Shown piece after piece: positions 9,176 through 17,284 of a stretch of DNA of 64,000 nucleotides. The notes below the pieces were generated by a model. That model searched no databases. It saw only the letters and a program-made list of their open reading frames with translations, and had not been told where the DNA came from. The stretch is from Acidovorax sp. (GTDB lineage Bacteria; Pseudomonadota; Gammaproteobacteria; Burkholderiales; Burkholderiaceae_C), in NCBI RefSeq assembly GCF_022763525.1, contig NZ_JALEGG010000007.1, forward strand, positions 50,906-114,905, given 5' to 3'. Position numbers and translations under genes: made by a program. Numbering within the stretch: position 1 is the stretch's first letter; each line of letters starts with the position of its first letter.

Positions 9176-10864
9176 TCAGATCGGCACGTCCGCCAGGCCT
9201 TGGGCGGCCAGCTTGGCGGCAAAGCCCGAGCGCTCGATGAGCGAGCGCGGCTGGTCTTGCAGATTCACCACCGAGAGGCGCCCGCCGCGCGCCGCCACGG
9301 CCTTGAGGATTTGCGCCAGGGCGTCCAGCCCCGTGGTGTCCAGCACCACCAGCTCGCTTGCATCCAGCACCACGTCCAGGCCGTGGGGGCCTTCTTCCAC
9401 CGCCTGCACGATGGGGTCGACCTTGGCGGCCGCGCCAAAGAACAGCGCTCCGTGCAGGTGCCACGTGGCCACCGGGCGCGGCGCGGTGCCCACCGGGGGC
9501 GGCCCGCCCGTGGCGCCTGGGGTGTCAGCCTGCCGCTCTACCCGGAACAGCGCGCTCATGCGCCGCACGAACAGGGCGCAGGCCATGAACAGCCCCACCT
9601 CCACCGCCACCGTGAGATCGAACACCACGGTGAGGAAGAACGTGCCCAGCATCAACAGCCGGTAGTGGTTGGTGAAGTATTTCAGCCGCACGAACTCGTG
9701 CCACTCGCCCATGTTCCAGGCGACATACAGCAGGATGCCCGCCAGCACCGCCAGCGGAATGTGCAGCGCCAGCGGCGCCGCCACCAGCACGATCACCGCC
9801 AGCGTAGCCGCGTGCACCATGCCCGCCACGGGCGATGTAGCGCCCGAGCGGATGTTGGTCACCGTGCGCGCGATGGTGCCGGTGGCTGGCATGCCGCCAA
9901 AAAACGGCACCACCAGGTTGGCCACGCCCTGGGCCATGAGCTCCTGGTTGGGGTCGTGCTTCTTGTGGTGCGGGTCGGTGGCCAACTGGTCGGCCACGCG
10001 CGCGCACAGCAGCGACTCGATGGCGCCCAGCAACGCGATGGTGAGCGTGGGCGCCACCAGCAGGCGCACCGTCTCCCACGAAAAATCGGGCAGCGCGAAC
10101 ACCGGCAGCCCCTGCGGTATGCCCCCGAAGCGCGAGCCAATGGTCTCCACCGGAAAGCGGAACGCCCAGGCCAGCACGCTCAGCAGCACCAGCGCCACCA
10201 CGGGCGCGGGTACGCGCGCAAACTGCCGCACGCTGTGGCCTTCCAGCAGCCGGACCACGGGCGAGCCCTTGAGGAACAACCGCGGCCAGATGAACAGCAG
10301 CGCCACGCAGGCCAGCCCCAGCCCGAAGGCATACGGGTTGAACGTGCCGATGTGCCGCGCAATCGCACCCACCTGCGAGAAGAAATCGCCCGGCATGCGG
10401 TCGATGGACAGGCCCAGCCAGTCCTTCACCTGCGACAGCGCAATCAGCACCGCGATGCCATTGGTAAAGCCGATCACGATGCTCACCGGCACAAACCGCA
10501 CCAGCGTGCCCAGCCGAAACAGCCCGAGCAGCACCAGCAGCACCCCCGCGCAGGCCGTGGAGATCAGCAGGTTGGCCACGCCATAACGCTCGACGATGCC
10601 GTAGACGATGACGATGAACGCCCCCGCCGGCCCGCCGATCTGCGCATTGGTGCCACCCAGTGCCGAGATGAGGAAGCCCGCGATGATCGCCGTCCACAGC
10701 CCCGCCTCGGGCTTGAGCCCGCTGGCAATCGCAAACGCCATGGCCAGCGGCAGCGCCACGATGCCCACGGTGACTCCTGCACCCACATCGGCCAGCCAGC
10801 GGCTCTGGCCGTAGCCGCGCAGGGCATCGAGCAGGCGGGGGCGGAAGCTGGGCGAGAACGTCAT
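9176..10864 (-). CDS. SulP-family inorganic anion transporter with STAS domain
   Basis: The 562-residue protein is a SulP (SLC26-like) carrier for sulfate, bicarbonate or similar anions. The N-terminal half carries about a dozen membrane segments with the family motifs VTVGIVALPLAMAFAIASG and GGTNAQIGGPAGAFIVIVYG. A second signature near the middle, GVANLVVPFFGGMPATGTIART, follows. The cytoplasmic STAS domain occupies about residues 440-560 (LHGALFFGAAAKVDPI, VVLDASELVVLDTTGLDAL). I chose the ATG at 10864, which begins MTFSPSFRPRLLDAL; the longer open frame upstream has no conserved sequence. The substrate cannot be read from sequence. Confidence 0.9.
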   Translation of the reverse strand: MTFSPSFRPRLLDALRGYGQSRWLADVGAGVTVGIVALPLAMAFAIASGLKPEAGLWTAIIAGFLISALGGTNAQIGGPAGAFIVIVYGIVERYGVANLLISTACAGVLLVLLGLFRLGTLVRFVPVSIVIGFTNGIAVLIALSQVKDWLGLSIDRMPGDFFSQVGAIARHIGTFNPYAFGLGLACVALLFIWPRLFLKGSPVVRLLEGHSVRQFARVPAPVVALVLLSVLAWAFRFPVETIGSRFGGIPQGLPVFALPDFSWETVRLLVAPTLTIALLGAIESLLCARVADQLATDPHHKKHDPNQELMAQGVANLVVPFFGGMPATGTIARTVTNIRSGATSPVAGMVHAATLAVIVLVAAPLALHIPLAVLAGILLYVAWNMGEWHEFVRLKYFTNHYRLLMLGTFFLTVVFDLTVAVEVGLFMACALFVRRMSALFRVERQADTPGATGGPPPVGTAPRPVATWHLHGALFFGAAAKVDPIVQAVEEGPHGLDVVLDASELVVLDTTGLDALAQILKAVAARGGRLSVVNLQDQPRSLIERSGFAAKLAAQGLADVPI

Positions 10865-10940
10865 CAACAGGGACTCCTGGGGGCGGGCGGTGCGCGGGGC
10901 GCCGCAAAATGCTTGCATCCCTCCAAGCAAGGCGTGTTCC

Positions 10941-10968
10941 AGTGTAGTAAGCGCGGCGGCAAACGCAA
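10941..10968 (-). promoter_or_regulatory. Possible sigma-70 promoter for the sulP gene
   Basis: Read on the minus strand, TTGCGT and TACACT lie 16 bp apart, about 70 bp upstream of the sulP ATG. This is a plausible -35/-10 pair but weak evidence by itself. The rest of the 280-bp divergent gap (10865-11144) shows no other clear signal. Confidence 0.3.
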
Positions 10969-11144
10969 CCGAGGGCAACCCCGATCTGCCGCGCTGCGGT
11001 CTTCCGGTGGACCACGGGTGCTGCAACTTTTCCTGCTCACCCCGGGGCGGCAAGGGGCTCGCAAATGTCTCATGAGCGGCTTGCGATTGGCCGCTCCATC
11101 GCGGGCACCGCGCGGCAGGCGCGGCCCTTGCTTGCAGCGGTGTC

Positions 11145-11813
11145 ATGCACCATGCCGATACTTCCCCCAGCGCGCCTGCCATTTCCCCACTGCCCATGCC
11201 CACGCCAGAACCCTCTCCCTCCCTGCGCCACGGCGCATTTGAAGACGCGCAGGCGCTGTTCGCCGGCACGCTGTTTGTTGCCATGGCGCTCATGCTGTTC
11301 AACCAGGCGGGGCTGCTGGTGGGCGGCACGGCCGGTGTGGCGTTTTTGCTGCACTACGTCACCGGCATTTCGTTCGGCAAGCTTTTTTTCGCGGTCAACC
11401 TGCCGTTCTATTGGTTCGCGTGGACCCGCATGGGCCGCGAATTCACCATCAAGACGTTTGTGTGCGTGGGGCTGCTGTCGCTGCTCACCGAACTGTTCCC
11501 GCACGTTATGCACGTGGACTACCTGAATCCGCTGTTCGCCTCCCTGCTAGGCGGCCTGCTGCTGGGCACCGGATGCCTGTTCCTGGCGCGCCACCGCTCC
11601 AGCCTGGGCGGGGCGACCGTGGTGTCGCTTTACTTGCAAACCCGCTACGGCATGCGCGCGGGCAAGGTGCAAATGATCATCGACGGCACAGTGGTGCTGC
11701 TGGCCCTCTTTGTGGTGCCGGTGGAGCGGGTGGCGTACTCGGTGCTGGCTGTGCTGGTGATGAGCGGGTTTTTGTGGATCAGCCACCGGCCCGGGCGGTA
11801 CGTCGGACACTGA
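11145..11813 (+). CDS. YitT family membrane protein
   Basis: The 222-residue protein contains five or six hydrophobic helices from about residue 36 onward (LFAGTLFVAMALMLFNQAGLLVGGTAGVAFLLHYVTG, LFFAVNLPFYWFAW, TFVCVGLLSLLTELFP, LFASLLGGLLLGTGCLFLARHRSSLGGATVVS). The GGTAG and SLGG motifs are characteristic of the YitT/DUF161 family. It lacks the C-terminal DUF2179 domain of the long Bacillus form. The first 35 residues are Pro/Ser-rich, and an ATG at 11196 is an alternative start. The function of the family is not established; transport is suspected. Confidence 0.75.
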   Translation: MHHADTSPSAPAISPLPMPTPEPSPSLRHGAFEDAQALFAGTLFVAMALMLFNQAGLLVGGTAGVAFLLHYVTGISFGKLFFAVNLPFYWFAWTRMGREFTIKTFVCVGLLSLLTELFPHVMHVDYLNPLFASLLGGLLLGTGCLFLARHRSSLGGATVVSLYLQTRYGMRAGKVQMIIDGTVVLLALFVVPVERVAYSVLAVLVMSGFLWISHRPGRYVGH

Positions 11814-11864
11814 CGCGGGACGAGGCGCAGGCCGCACAGGTCCGGTAGCCGAGCCTGCGAGCTG

Positions 11865-12248
11865 TCAGTCCGCATGGTTCACGTAGAAAACCCCGTCCGC
11901 GTCTTCGCCCACTTCCAGCGCAATACGGCGGCGGCCCGTGCGGTGAAACAGCGACCGCGCCGTGTCTGCAATCTCGCAGTGATGCGCCACGAGCAGGCCC
12001 AGCAGTTCGGCGGCGGTGCCTTGCTTTGCGCCGGTGCCGGCGCCGCGCCGGGGCCAGGCCACGTCCACGCCGATGACATCGGTGCCCTCGGTGTAGTCCA
12101 TGTGGATATGCTGGCCCGTGCGCCGGGTGGCCCGCTGCCGCTCTTTCTGGAGCATCGAGCGCACGACATCGAGCGACGCGCCCGGGTCTTCCTCTCCGGC
12201 AACGGAGTCAAGAATGTGGGCTTCGGACAGGTTGGGCTGGCTGGACAT
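11865..12248 (-). CDS. Hypothetical protein, 127 residues
   Basis: I do not recognise this protein. From the ATG at 12248 it begins MSSQPNLSEAHILDSVAGEED; a GAGG Shine-Dalgarno lies upstream at a workable distance. It is soluble, with basic clusters in the middle (QKERQRATRRTG) and a possible beta-rich half (TDVIGVDVAWPRR, RRRIALEVGEDADGVFYVNHAD). No signal peptide or membrane segment is seen. It converges on the YitT gene across a 51-bp gap. The 403 bp upstream of it (12249-12651) hold no gene I can support; their right end is a degenerate repeat copy. Confidence 0.5.
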   Translation of the reverse strand: MSSQPNLSEAHILDSVAGEEDPGASLDVVRSMLQKERQRATRRTGQHIHMDYTEGTDVIGVDVAWPRRGAGTGAKQGTAAELLGLLVAHHCEIADTARSLFHRTGRRRIALEVGEDADGVFYVNHAD

Positions 12249-12615
12249 GGTGGCGACCTCGCAGGACAACACGCAGAACCGCATGCCCCGCGGCACACAG
12301 ACCTGCTAACGCAGCCGACATTGGCTGCAACAGGCTCCACGGCGGCGTGGGATGGGCGCCTTCCCATCGTCACCATCGCAAGCACCACGGCGTGGGCCTC
12401 CATGCAACCCATTGAGCGCTGGCGGCAACTGCGAGCGTGTCGGAAATCTTCGCACCGTGGGGTCGGCGTGGTCTGGTGCGCTCGGGTTCTCACAGCGCAC
12501 CGGCACATCGGTGCCCGGCCCAGCATGGGGCCGGAGGCCACGCCGCGCGCCGTCTGAGGGGGCGGGCAGGGCAGGGGGCACAGGGCGGGGGATCAATCCC
12601 CCGAAACTCGCACGA

Positions 12616-12668
12616 TTGCTATGTTTTTGATAGCTATCTGCGCTCTTCGGATCAGCGAGGACGGCCTG
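12616..12668 (+). repeat. Dispersed repeat, copy 2 (degenerate)
   Basis: The copy reads TTGCTAT, a T-rich stretch, ATAGCTA, then GCGCTC-N7-CAGCGA with the family spacing, but the arms have decayed. The stop codon and last few codons of the leucine-rich-repeat gene lie inside it. Confidence 0.5.
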
Positions 12669-13629
12669 TAGCGCTCAAATCCCTTTTGCGTTGCAGTGCC
12701 CGCACGCCCAGCGTTGCCGCCGCCAATGACAGTAGCGCCAGCGCCCACTCTCCCAGCGTGGGCACGGCCGTGGCAGGCCCTGGCGGCGCGCCGTTGCACT
12801 GGGCGTGCCAGGGGGTGACGCCGGTGGCGACGTTCCAGTCGTTGCTGGCGGACGGCGTTAGCGGATTGGGGCACAGGATGGATTGCCCGGTGAGCAGCGA
12901 ATTCGGCGCGGCGGGCACGGGGCCGGTGAGTTGGTTCTGTTGCGCCACCAGGATTTGCAGGCCGGGAGGTAGTGCGGGAATGGAGCCGCTGAGCTGGTTC
13001 GCTTGCAGTGCCAGAATTTGCAACGCGGGCATGCCCGCCAGCGATGGAATGGTGCCCGTGATTTGGTTGTCAGACACGATGAGCCATTCGAGCGCGGGCA
13101 GGCCGGTGAGCGGCGGGAGCTGTCCTGTGAAGGCATTTCCTGCAACGATGTAGCGCGTAAGGTGCTGAAGGCCTGAAGGATCCGGAAGCGGACCCGTGAA
13201 CTGGTTGTTGCCCACGCTGAAGAATGTCAGTTGTGTCAGCCCGGCGATGGGCGGCAAGGGGCCCGTCAAAGTGCTGCTGACGATGCTGATGGAGGTAAGG
13301 TCCGGTAACGCCGCCCAATCTGGCAGCGGGGTGCCGGGTGGGGAACTGGACATGGCATTGGCGACGAATTGCATGCCCGTGACGGTGGTTTCCCCGACAT
13401 CGCAGGTGATGCCAGCCCAGTTGCATTCCGTGCCGGGCACGCCGCCCCAGCCACTGTTGTTGAGCCAGTTGGGCCCGTTGGTGGCGAAGTAGAAATCCAT
13501 CAGGTACTGGCGCTGGGATGGCGGAATGGCGGCCTGCGCACTGACGACGGCGGCGGCGAGCAGAGCAGGCGCTGCCAGCTGGGTGAAGAGGCGGCGAAGG
13601 CTGGAAGTGGCTGGTTTGCGAAATGGCAT
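12652..13629 (-). CDS. Exported leucine-rich-repeat protein with IPTL-CTERM sorting tail
   Basis: The 325-residue protein has a signal peptide (residues 1-33, ending AQA-AIPP) and a cap resembling plant LRR N-terminal domains (NGPNWLNNSGWGG...CNWAGITCD). About seven leucine-rich repeats of the plant-type LxxLxxxxNxLTGxLP pattern follow (LTFFSVGNNQFTGPLP, LEWLIVSDNQITGTIP, LQILALQANQLSGSIP). The C-terminus is a Val-Pro-Thr-Leu-Gly-Glu-Trp motif, a hydrophobic helix and a basic end (RALQRKR), the layout of the IPTL-CTERM signal processed by an exosortase. It is probably a surface or matrix protein. No exosortase gene is in the window. The last codons come from a repeat. Confidence 0.85.
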   Translation of the reverse strand: MPFRKPATSSLRRLFTQLAAPALLAAAVVSAQAAIPPSQRQYLMDFYFATNGPNWLNNSGWGGVPGTECNWAGITCDVGETTVTGMQFVANAMSSSPPGTPLPDWAALPDLTSISIVSSTLTGPLPPIAGLTQLTFFSVGNNQFTGPLPDPSGLQHLTRYIVAGNAFTGQLPPLTGLPALEWLIVSDNQITGTIPSLAGMPALQILALQANQLSGSIPALPPGLQILVAQQNQLTGPVPAAPNSLLTGQSILCPNPLTPSASNDWNVATGVTPWHAQCNGAPPGPATAVPTLGEWALALLSLAAATLGVRALQRKRDLSATGRPR

Positions 13630-13717
13630 GGTGCGGGGATTCTTGAGAAACCGCCGCGCCGCGTCGTTGTCGGCAGCGACAAAGCCTGTGCCGCACGCGA
13701 CATGCTTCCCAAAGTCC

Positions 13718-14707
13718 TCAACCTGAGGCGCCGCGCACCTCGCTGGGCGTCATGCCAAAGCGCCGCCGGAAGGCGCGGCTAAAGGCGGAGAAATCGTCGA
13801 ACCCACTTTCCAGCGCAATGGCCAGCACCCGGCGGTGGCGCTGCGCGGGGTCGGCCAGCGCCGCGCGGGCGCGCTCCAGCCGCGCGTCCCGCACATAGTC
13901 AGAAAAGCACGTCCCCTCGCGCGCGAACAGGCGCTGCACCTGGCGCGGCGTGATGTGGTGCAACCGTGCAATCTGCGCGAGGCTCAGCTCCGATTGCGCG
14001 ATGCGCGCAAGGATGTCGCGCTGGATGAGCGCCAGACGCGGCACGTCCACCGCATCGCCCGCGGGCGGACGCGCGCCTGGCTGCCCAGGCCCCAGCAGCA
14101 TGCCGGCCACCAGCTCCTGCAGGTGCAGTCGGGCTGAATGCAGCAGGGGCGCCGAAAGGCCCGGGCCGGCGGCCAGCAGCTGGGCATAGCCCATGGCCAG
14201 CGCCGGTTCGGGTATCCCCGCGTGCAGCCGCCGCAGCGGTGCTTCCTCCAGCCCTGGGACGCGTGCCGCCAATGTTGCGCGGGGCAGCTGAAGGCTGGCC
14301 GTGCGCCCGCCCCACCGATGGATGAACTCATGCGCCCGGGCCTTGGAGTGCAGCACAAAGCCCCCCGCCGGTATCTCCAGATCGCCGCCCGCACTGCGGA
14401 TGGTGCAGCCATGCTGCGTGGTGGTCAGCAGGAGGTCGTCCGCCCCAGCCCCGATGTGCGCGGGCCGGTGCGCAAAATGTGCAGGCGTGTGCTCGCTGTA
14501 GGCATACGCCGCCGTCCCCGCGCCGAGCGGCATCAGGGTGACATGGAAATCCAGCGGCACCGCATCTTGGCAAGCCCACAAATCCACCCGCATCAGCGCA
14601 CGGCCAAACAGCTCCCGCAACGCCTCGGCCTTGTCGCGCCCGGCGTAGTCGCGCGACGACATGTGAACGCGCTGAGGGAGGCTGTGGGACGGCTGCGTTG
14701 GCTGCAT
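13718..14707 (-). CDS. AraC-family transcriptional regulator
   Basis: The 329-residue protein has an N-terminal AraC-binding-like ligand domain (about residues 20-200) and a C-terminal double helix-turn-helix from about 220 to 325. In that region LSLAQIARLHHITPRQVQRLFAREGTCFSDYVRDARLERARAAL and AIALESGFDDFSAFSRAFRRRFGMTPSEVR are the standard AraC/XylS motifs. It resembles the FeaR/AraC_binding_2 group. I use the ATG at 14707, after which MQPTQPSHSLPQRVHMSS begins; the longer frame upstream overlaps the LysR gene. Target genes are unknown; it lies 68 bp from the LysR gene with both transcribed leftward. Confidence 0.85.
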   Translation of the reverse strand: MQPTQPSHSLPQRVHMSSRDYAGRDKAEALRELFGRALMRVDLWACQDAVPLDFHVTLMPLGAGTAAYAYSEHTPAHFAHRPAHIGAGADDLLLTTTQHGCTIRSAGGDLEIPAGGFVLHSKARAHEFIHRWGGRTASLQLPRATLAARVPGLEEAPLRRLHAGIPEPALAMGYAQLLAAGPGLSAPLLHSARLHLQELVAGMLLGPGQPGARPPAGDAVDVPRLALIQRDILARIAQSELSLAQIARLHHITPRQVQRLFAREGTCFSDYVRDARLERARAALADPAQRHRRVLAIALESGFDDFSAFSRAFRRRFGMTPSEVRGASG

Positions 14708-14775
14708 GGCGGGCAGTTTAAGGCGGCGTGCCGCGGCTTGCCGGGGCCGGTGGTGGTCTCGGGATGCGTCGAAAA

Positions 14776-15696
14776 CTACCCGGAGTGGGGGCTTGTTTCC
14801 AGATCCTTGTCCAAAAGACAGGCGATAAAAGCAGCGAGAAGTGCTGGCTGATGCTGCCTGTTCGGGTAGTAGAGGAAAAGCCCTGGGCGCGAGACCGACC
14901 AGTCTGCCAGGACTTGGACCAACCTGCCCTGGGCCAGGTGCTCCGCCACGCCATCTCGCTCGAAATGGTAGGCAATGCCGAGCCCATTCAACGCAGCAGC
15001 AATGCCAATGTCCGCATGATTGGTGACGACCGGCCCATCCACCGCGACTTCCAGTTTTTGGCCCTTCTTCTCGAACTCCCAGCGGTATTGCCTGCCGTCT
15101 ACCTGGAGCCGCCAGTTGATGCATGCGTGCCGGTGCAAATCGGCGGGTGTTTTGGGAATGCCTCGCTCAGCAAGATAGCCGGGAGACGCCACGGCCACCA
15201 TGTTGAGGTCTGGCGTGAGGCGGACGGCGATCATGTCCTTCTCAAGCCTTCCACCCACCCGGATGCCCGCGTCAAAGCGGCCAACGACGATATCGGCCAG
15301 CGCGTCATCCACCACGATGTCGAGCACCACATCAGGGTAGGCCTGATGAAAGCGGGAAAGCCGGGGCGCAATGATGGTTCTCGCCGCGATCCCTAGCGTG
15401 TTGATGCGCAGTGTGCCCGTGGTCTGCCCTGCCGCTTCGCTGGTTTCGGCAACAGCAGCTTCCATCTCCCGGAACAGCGGGGCGATGCGGCCATAGAGCA
15501 TCTCGCCGCTTGCCGTTGGCGCAACGCTTCGGGTGGTGCGGTTGAGAAGGCGCGTGCCGATCCGGCCTTCAAGCTGTCGAATGGTCTGGCTGAGCGCGGA
15601 AGGCGACAGGCCGAGATGCTCCGCCGCGCGGACGAAGCTGTTGCGTTCGACCACGGCCGCGAAGGCTTTCAGCTCAGCGAATTCAAACCCGCGCAT
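14776..15696 (-). CDS. LysR-family transcriptional regulator
   Basis: This is a 306-residue LysR regulator with the winged HTH at residues 1-60 (FAAVVERNSFVRAAEHLGLSPSALSQTIRQLEGRIGTRLLNRTTRSV) and a type 2 periplasmic-binding-like effector domain from about 90 to 295. It is divergent from the SnoaL/SDR pair. A perfect inverted repeat sits immediately upstream of its ATG, so it most likely controls itself and the facing operon. Codon choice is less GC-extreme than in the neighbouring core genes, which hints at later acquisition of the LysR-SnoaL-SDR set. Confidence 0.9.
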   Translation of the reverse strand: MRGFEFAELKAFAAVVERNSFVRAAEHLGLSPSALSQTIRQLEGRIGTRLLNRTTRSVAPTASGEMLYGRIAPLFREMEAAVAETSEAAGQTTGTLRINTLGIAARTIIAPRLSRFHQAYPDVVLDIVVDDALADIVVGRFDAGIRVGGRLEKDMIAVRLTPDLNMVAVASPGYLAERGIPKTPADLHRHACINWRLQVDGRQYRWEFEKKGQKLEVAVDGPVVTNHADIGIAAALNGLGIAYHFERDGVAEHLAQGRLVQVLADWSVSRPGLFLYYPNRQHQPALLAAFIACLLDKDLETSPHSG

Positions 15697-15716
15697 TATG
15701 TATTTATTTCTACATA
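15697..15716. promoter_or_regulatory. Candidate LysR operator (TATGTA-N8-TACATA)
   Basis: A perfect 6-bp inverted repeat with an 8-bp AT-rich spacer abuts the LysR start codon in the divergent region facing the SnoaL-like gene. The dyad and position fit a LysR autoregulatory site. The downstream region 15717-15797 must then hold the operon promoter, which I could not pick out. Confidence 0.5.
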
Positions 15717-15797
15717 GTTCATTCGAATTTTAGGCGATTAACTTAATTCCATTTGGCGCGCATCCTCGGGGCTCACCGACCACATGGAGCGATAGAC

Positions 15798-16124
15798 ATG
15801 ACCCTCGTCACCCTTCCCGAGCCCATTGCCGCGTACTTTGCGGCCGAGCACCAGCCTGAACGCTTGGCGCGTTGCTTCATGCCCCAAGCGATCCTCAGGG
15901 ACGACGGCCACACTTACACGGGCGTTGACGCCATCAAGGCTTTTATGGCCGAGGCATCAGCCAAGTACAGCGCCACGAGCGTGCCCTTCGCTTTGGAGCG
16001 CGAGGACAGCTTCCAGATCGTCCGCGCCAAGGTCACAGGCAATTTCCCTGGCAGTCCGATCGACCTGTCATATCGCTTTCGCCTTGAACGCGGCCTGATC
16101 GCATCTCTGGAGATCACGGCATGA
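15798..16124 (+). CDS. SnoaL-like / NTF2-fold protein
   Basis: The 108-residue protein resembles the SnoaL-like nuclear transport factor 2 fold: a short helix pair ([43 protein letters not shown]) followed by strands ending [15 protein letters not shown]. Such proteins act as small isomerases, hydrolases or binding partners. I chose the ATG at 15798, preceded by a GGAGCG-like ribosome site. It overlaps the SDR gene by 4 bp (ATGA), so the two probably act on the same small molecule. Confidence 0.8.
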   Translation: MTLVTLPEPIAAYFAAEHQPERLARCFMPQAILRDDGHTYTGVDAIKAFMAEASAKYSATSVPFALEREDSFQIVRAKVTGNFPGSPIDLSYRFRLERGLIASLEITA

Positions 16125-16903
16125 GCTTCGACCTCCAACTCACAGGGCAGCGCGCCCTTGTCACGGGCGGCACCAAGGGCTTGGGCGCAGCTCTCGTCCA
16201 AAGCCTCCGGGAAGTTGGAGCGCAGGTGATGACGACTGCGCGCTCCGCACCGGAGATGCCATTGGAAGGCGTGACGTATGTCCAGGCTGACCTGACAACC
16301 GCAGAGGGCGTGAATCAACTGGCCCGCGCGGTGAACGAGCGGTGGGGCGGTGTCGATATCCTGATCAACTCCGTCGGAGGCTCGACCGCACCGGCCGGTG
16401 GTTTTGCAGCACTGGACGATGCTGTATGGCTCAGTGAGCTGAACCTGAACCTCCTGTCCGCAGTGCGTCTTGACCGTGCGCTGTTGCCCGCCATGTTGGC
16501 CAGGGGAAGCGGCGTGGTCTTGCACGTGACGTCGATCCAGCGTGTGCTTCCGCTTCCGGAGTCGACTACCGCCTATGCGGCTGCCAAGGGTGCCCTTTCG
16601 ACCTACAGCAAGTCTTTGTCAAAGGAGGTCACACCGAAAGGCGTGCGCGTTCTGCGCGTCTCTCCCGGTTGGATTGAAACCGAGGCTTCGGTAGCGTTCG
16701 CAGAGCGCATGGGCGCAGAAGCAGGCACGGACTATGAGGGCGGCAAGAGAATGGTCATGGACTGGCTCGGCGGAATTCCGGTCGGGCGGCCCGCCACGCC
16801 GAAAGAAGTTGCCGACCTGATCACCTTTCTTGTGTCTCCGCGCGCAGCATCGGTGGCGGGCTCCGAACACGTGATCGATGGCGGGACGGTTCCTACCGTT
16901 TAG
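16121..16903 (+). CDS. Short-chain dehydrogenase/reductase (SDR) oxidoreductase
   Basis: This is a 260-residue classical SDR. The cofactor motif TGGTKGLG is at residues 16-23, NSVGG corresponds to the NNAG motif, and the catalytic Ser precedes YAAAKGAL, which holds the Tyr-x3-Lys pair. It ends with the usual [22 protein letters not shown]. The substrate is unknown. It is coupled to the SnoaL-like gene and followed by a good terminator, so the operon has two genes. Confidence 0.9.
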   Translation: MSFDLQLTGQRALVTGGTKGLGAALVQSLREVGAQVMTTARSAPEMPLEGVTYVQADLTTAEGVNQLARAVNERWGGVDILINSVGGSTAPAGGFAALDDAVWLSELNLNLLSAVRLDRALLPAMLARGSGVVLHVTSIQRVLPLPESTTAYAAAKGALSTYSKSLSKEVTPKGVRVLRVSPGWIETEASVAFAERMGAEAGTDYEGGKRMVMDWLGGIPVGRPATPKEVADLITFLVSPRAASVAGSEHVIDGGTVPTV

Positions 16904-16927
16904 AACCCTGCCAACGCGCAACAGTTG

Positions 16928-16963
16928 GGCCCACAGGTTGCAAGACTGGTGGGCCTTTTGATT
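16928..16963 (+). terminator. Intrinsic terminator after the SDR gene
   Basis: The arms GGCCCAC and GTGGGCC pair perfectly over 7 bp with a 14-nt loop and are followed by TTTTGATTT. It sits 25 bp after the SDR stop. The remaining sequence to 17284 shows no gene or other structure I can support. Confidence 0.7.
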
Positions 16964-17284
16964 TCTGTGGGTTGGACTCCGCGATAAGGCACATGACTGT
17001 TCAAGGCTGAGTGCCAATGCGCGATACGCAACTGCCGGGGAGCGCTGTCAGTCTTGAACCGATGGGTGCTCGCCGAGGGCGGATGTGCAGCGGAAGCCGT
17101 CATTCGCCCTTGGCCAACGAACGCGTCCTGTCAGCATCAAGCCGCCGCGCCAAATGTCGGTTGCGCAGCGATGCAAGGTTGACCGAGTGCGCCGCAATCT
17201 GGGCAGGGGCCCGCTGGACGATCTCATCCAACCCGGCGATCAGCTGAAACAGGCACTGAGCCGGTATCGCCAAGAATGTGCGTG

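Noticed and set aside
9200..11242. A 680-codon plus-strand frame opposite sulP
   Set aside because: The product is almost all Arg/His/Gln/Ala with no domain, typical of a shadow; sulP on the minus strand is clear.
12306..12596. A small gene in the gap between the 127-residue hypothetical gene and the LRR gene
   Set aside because: Several frames are open on both strands, but all products are Arg/Pro/Gly-rich, none has a ribosome site and none resembles a known family.
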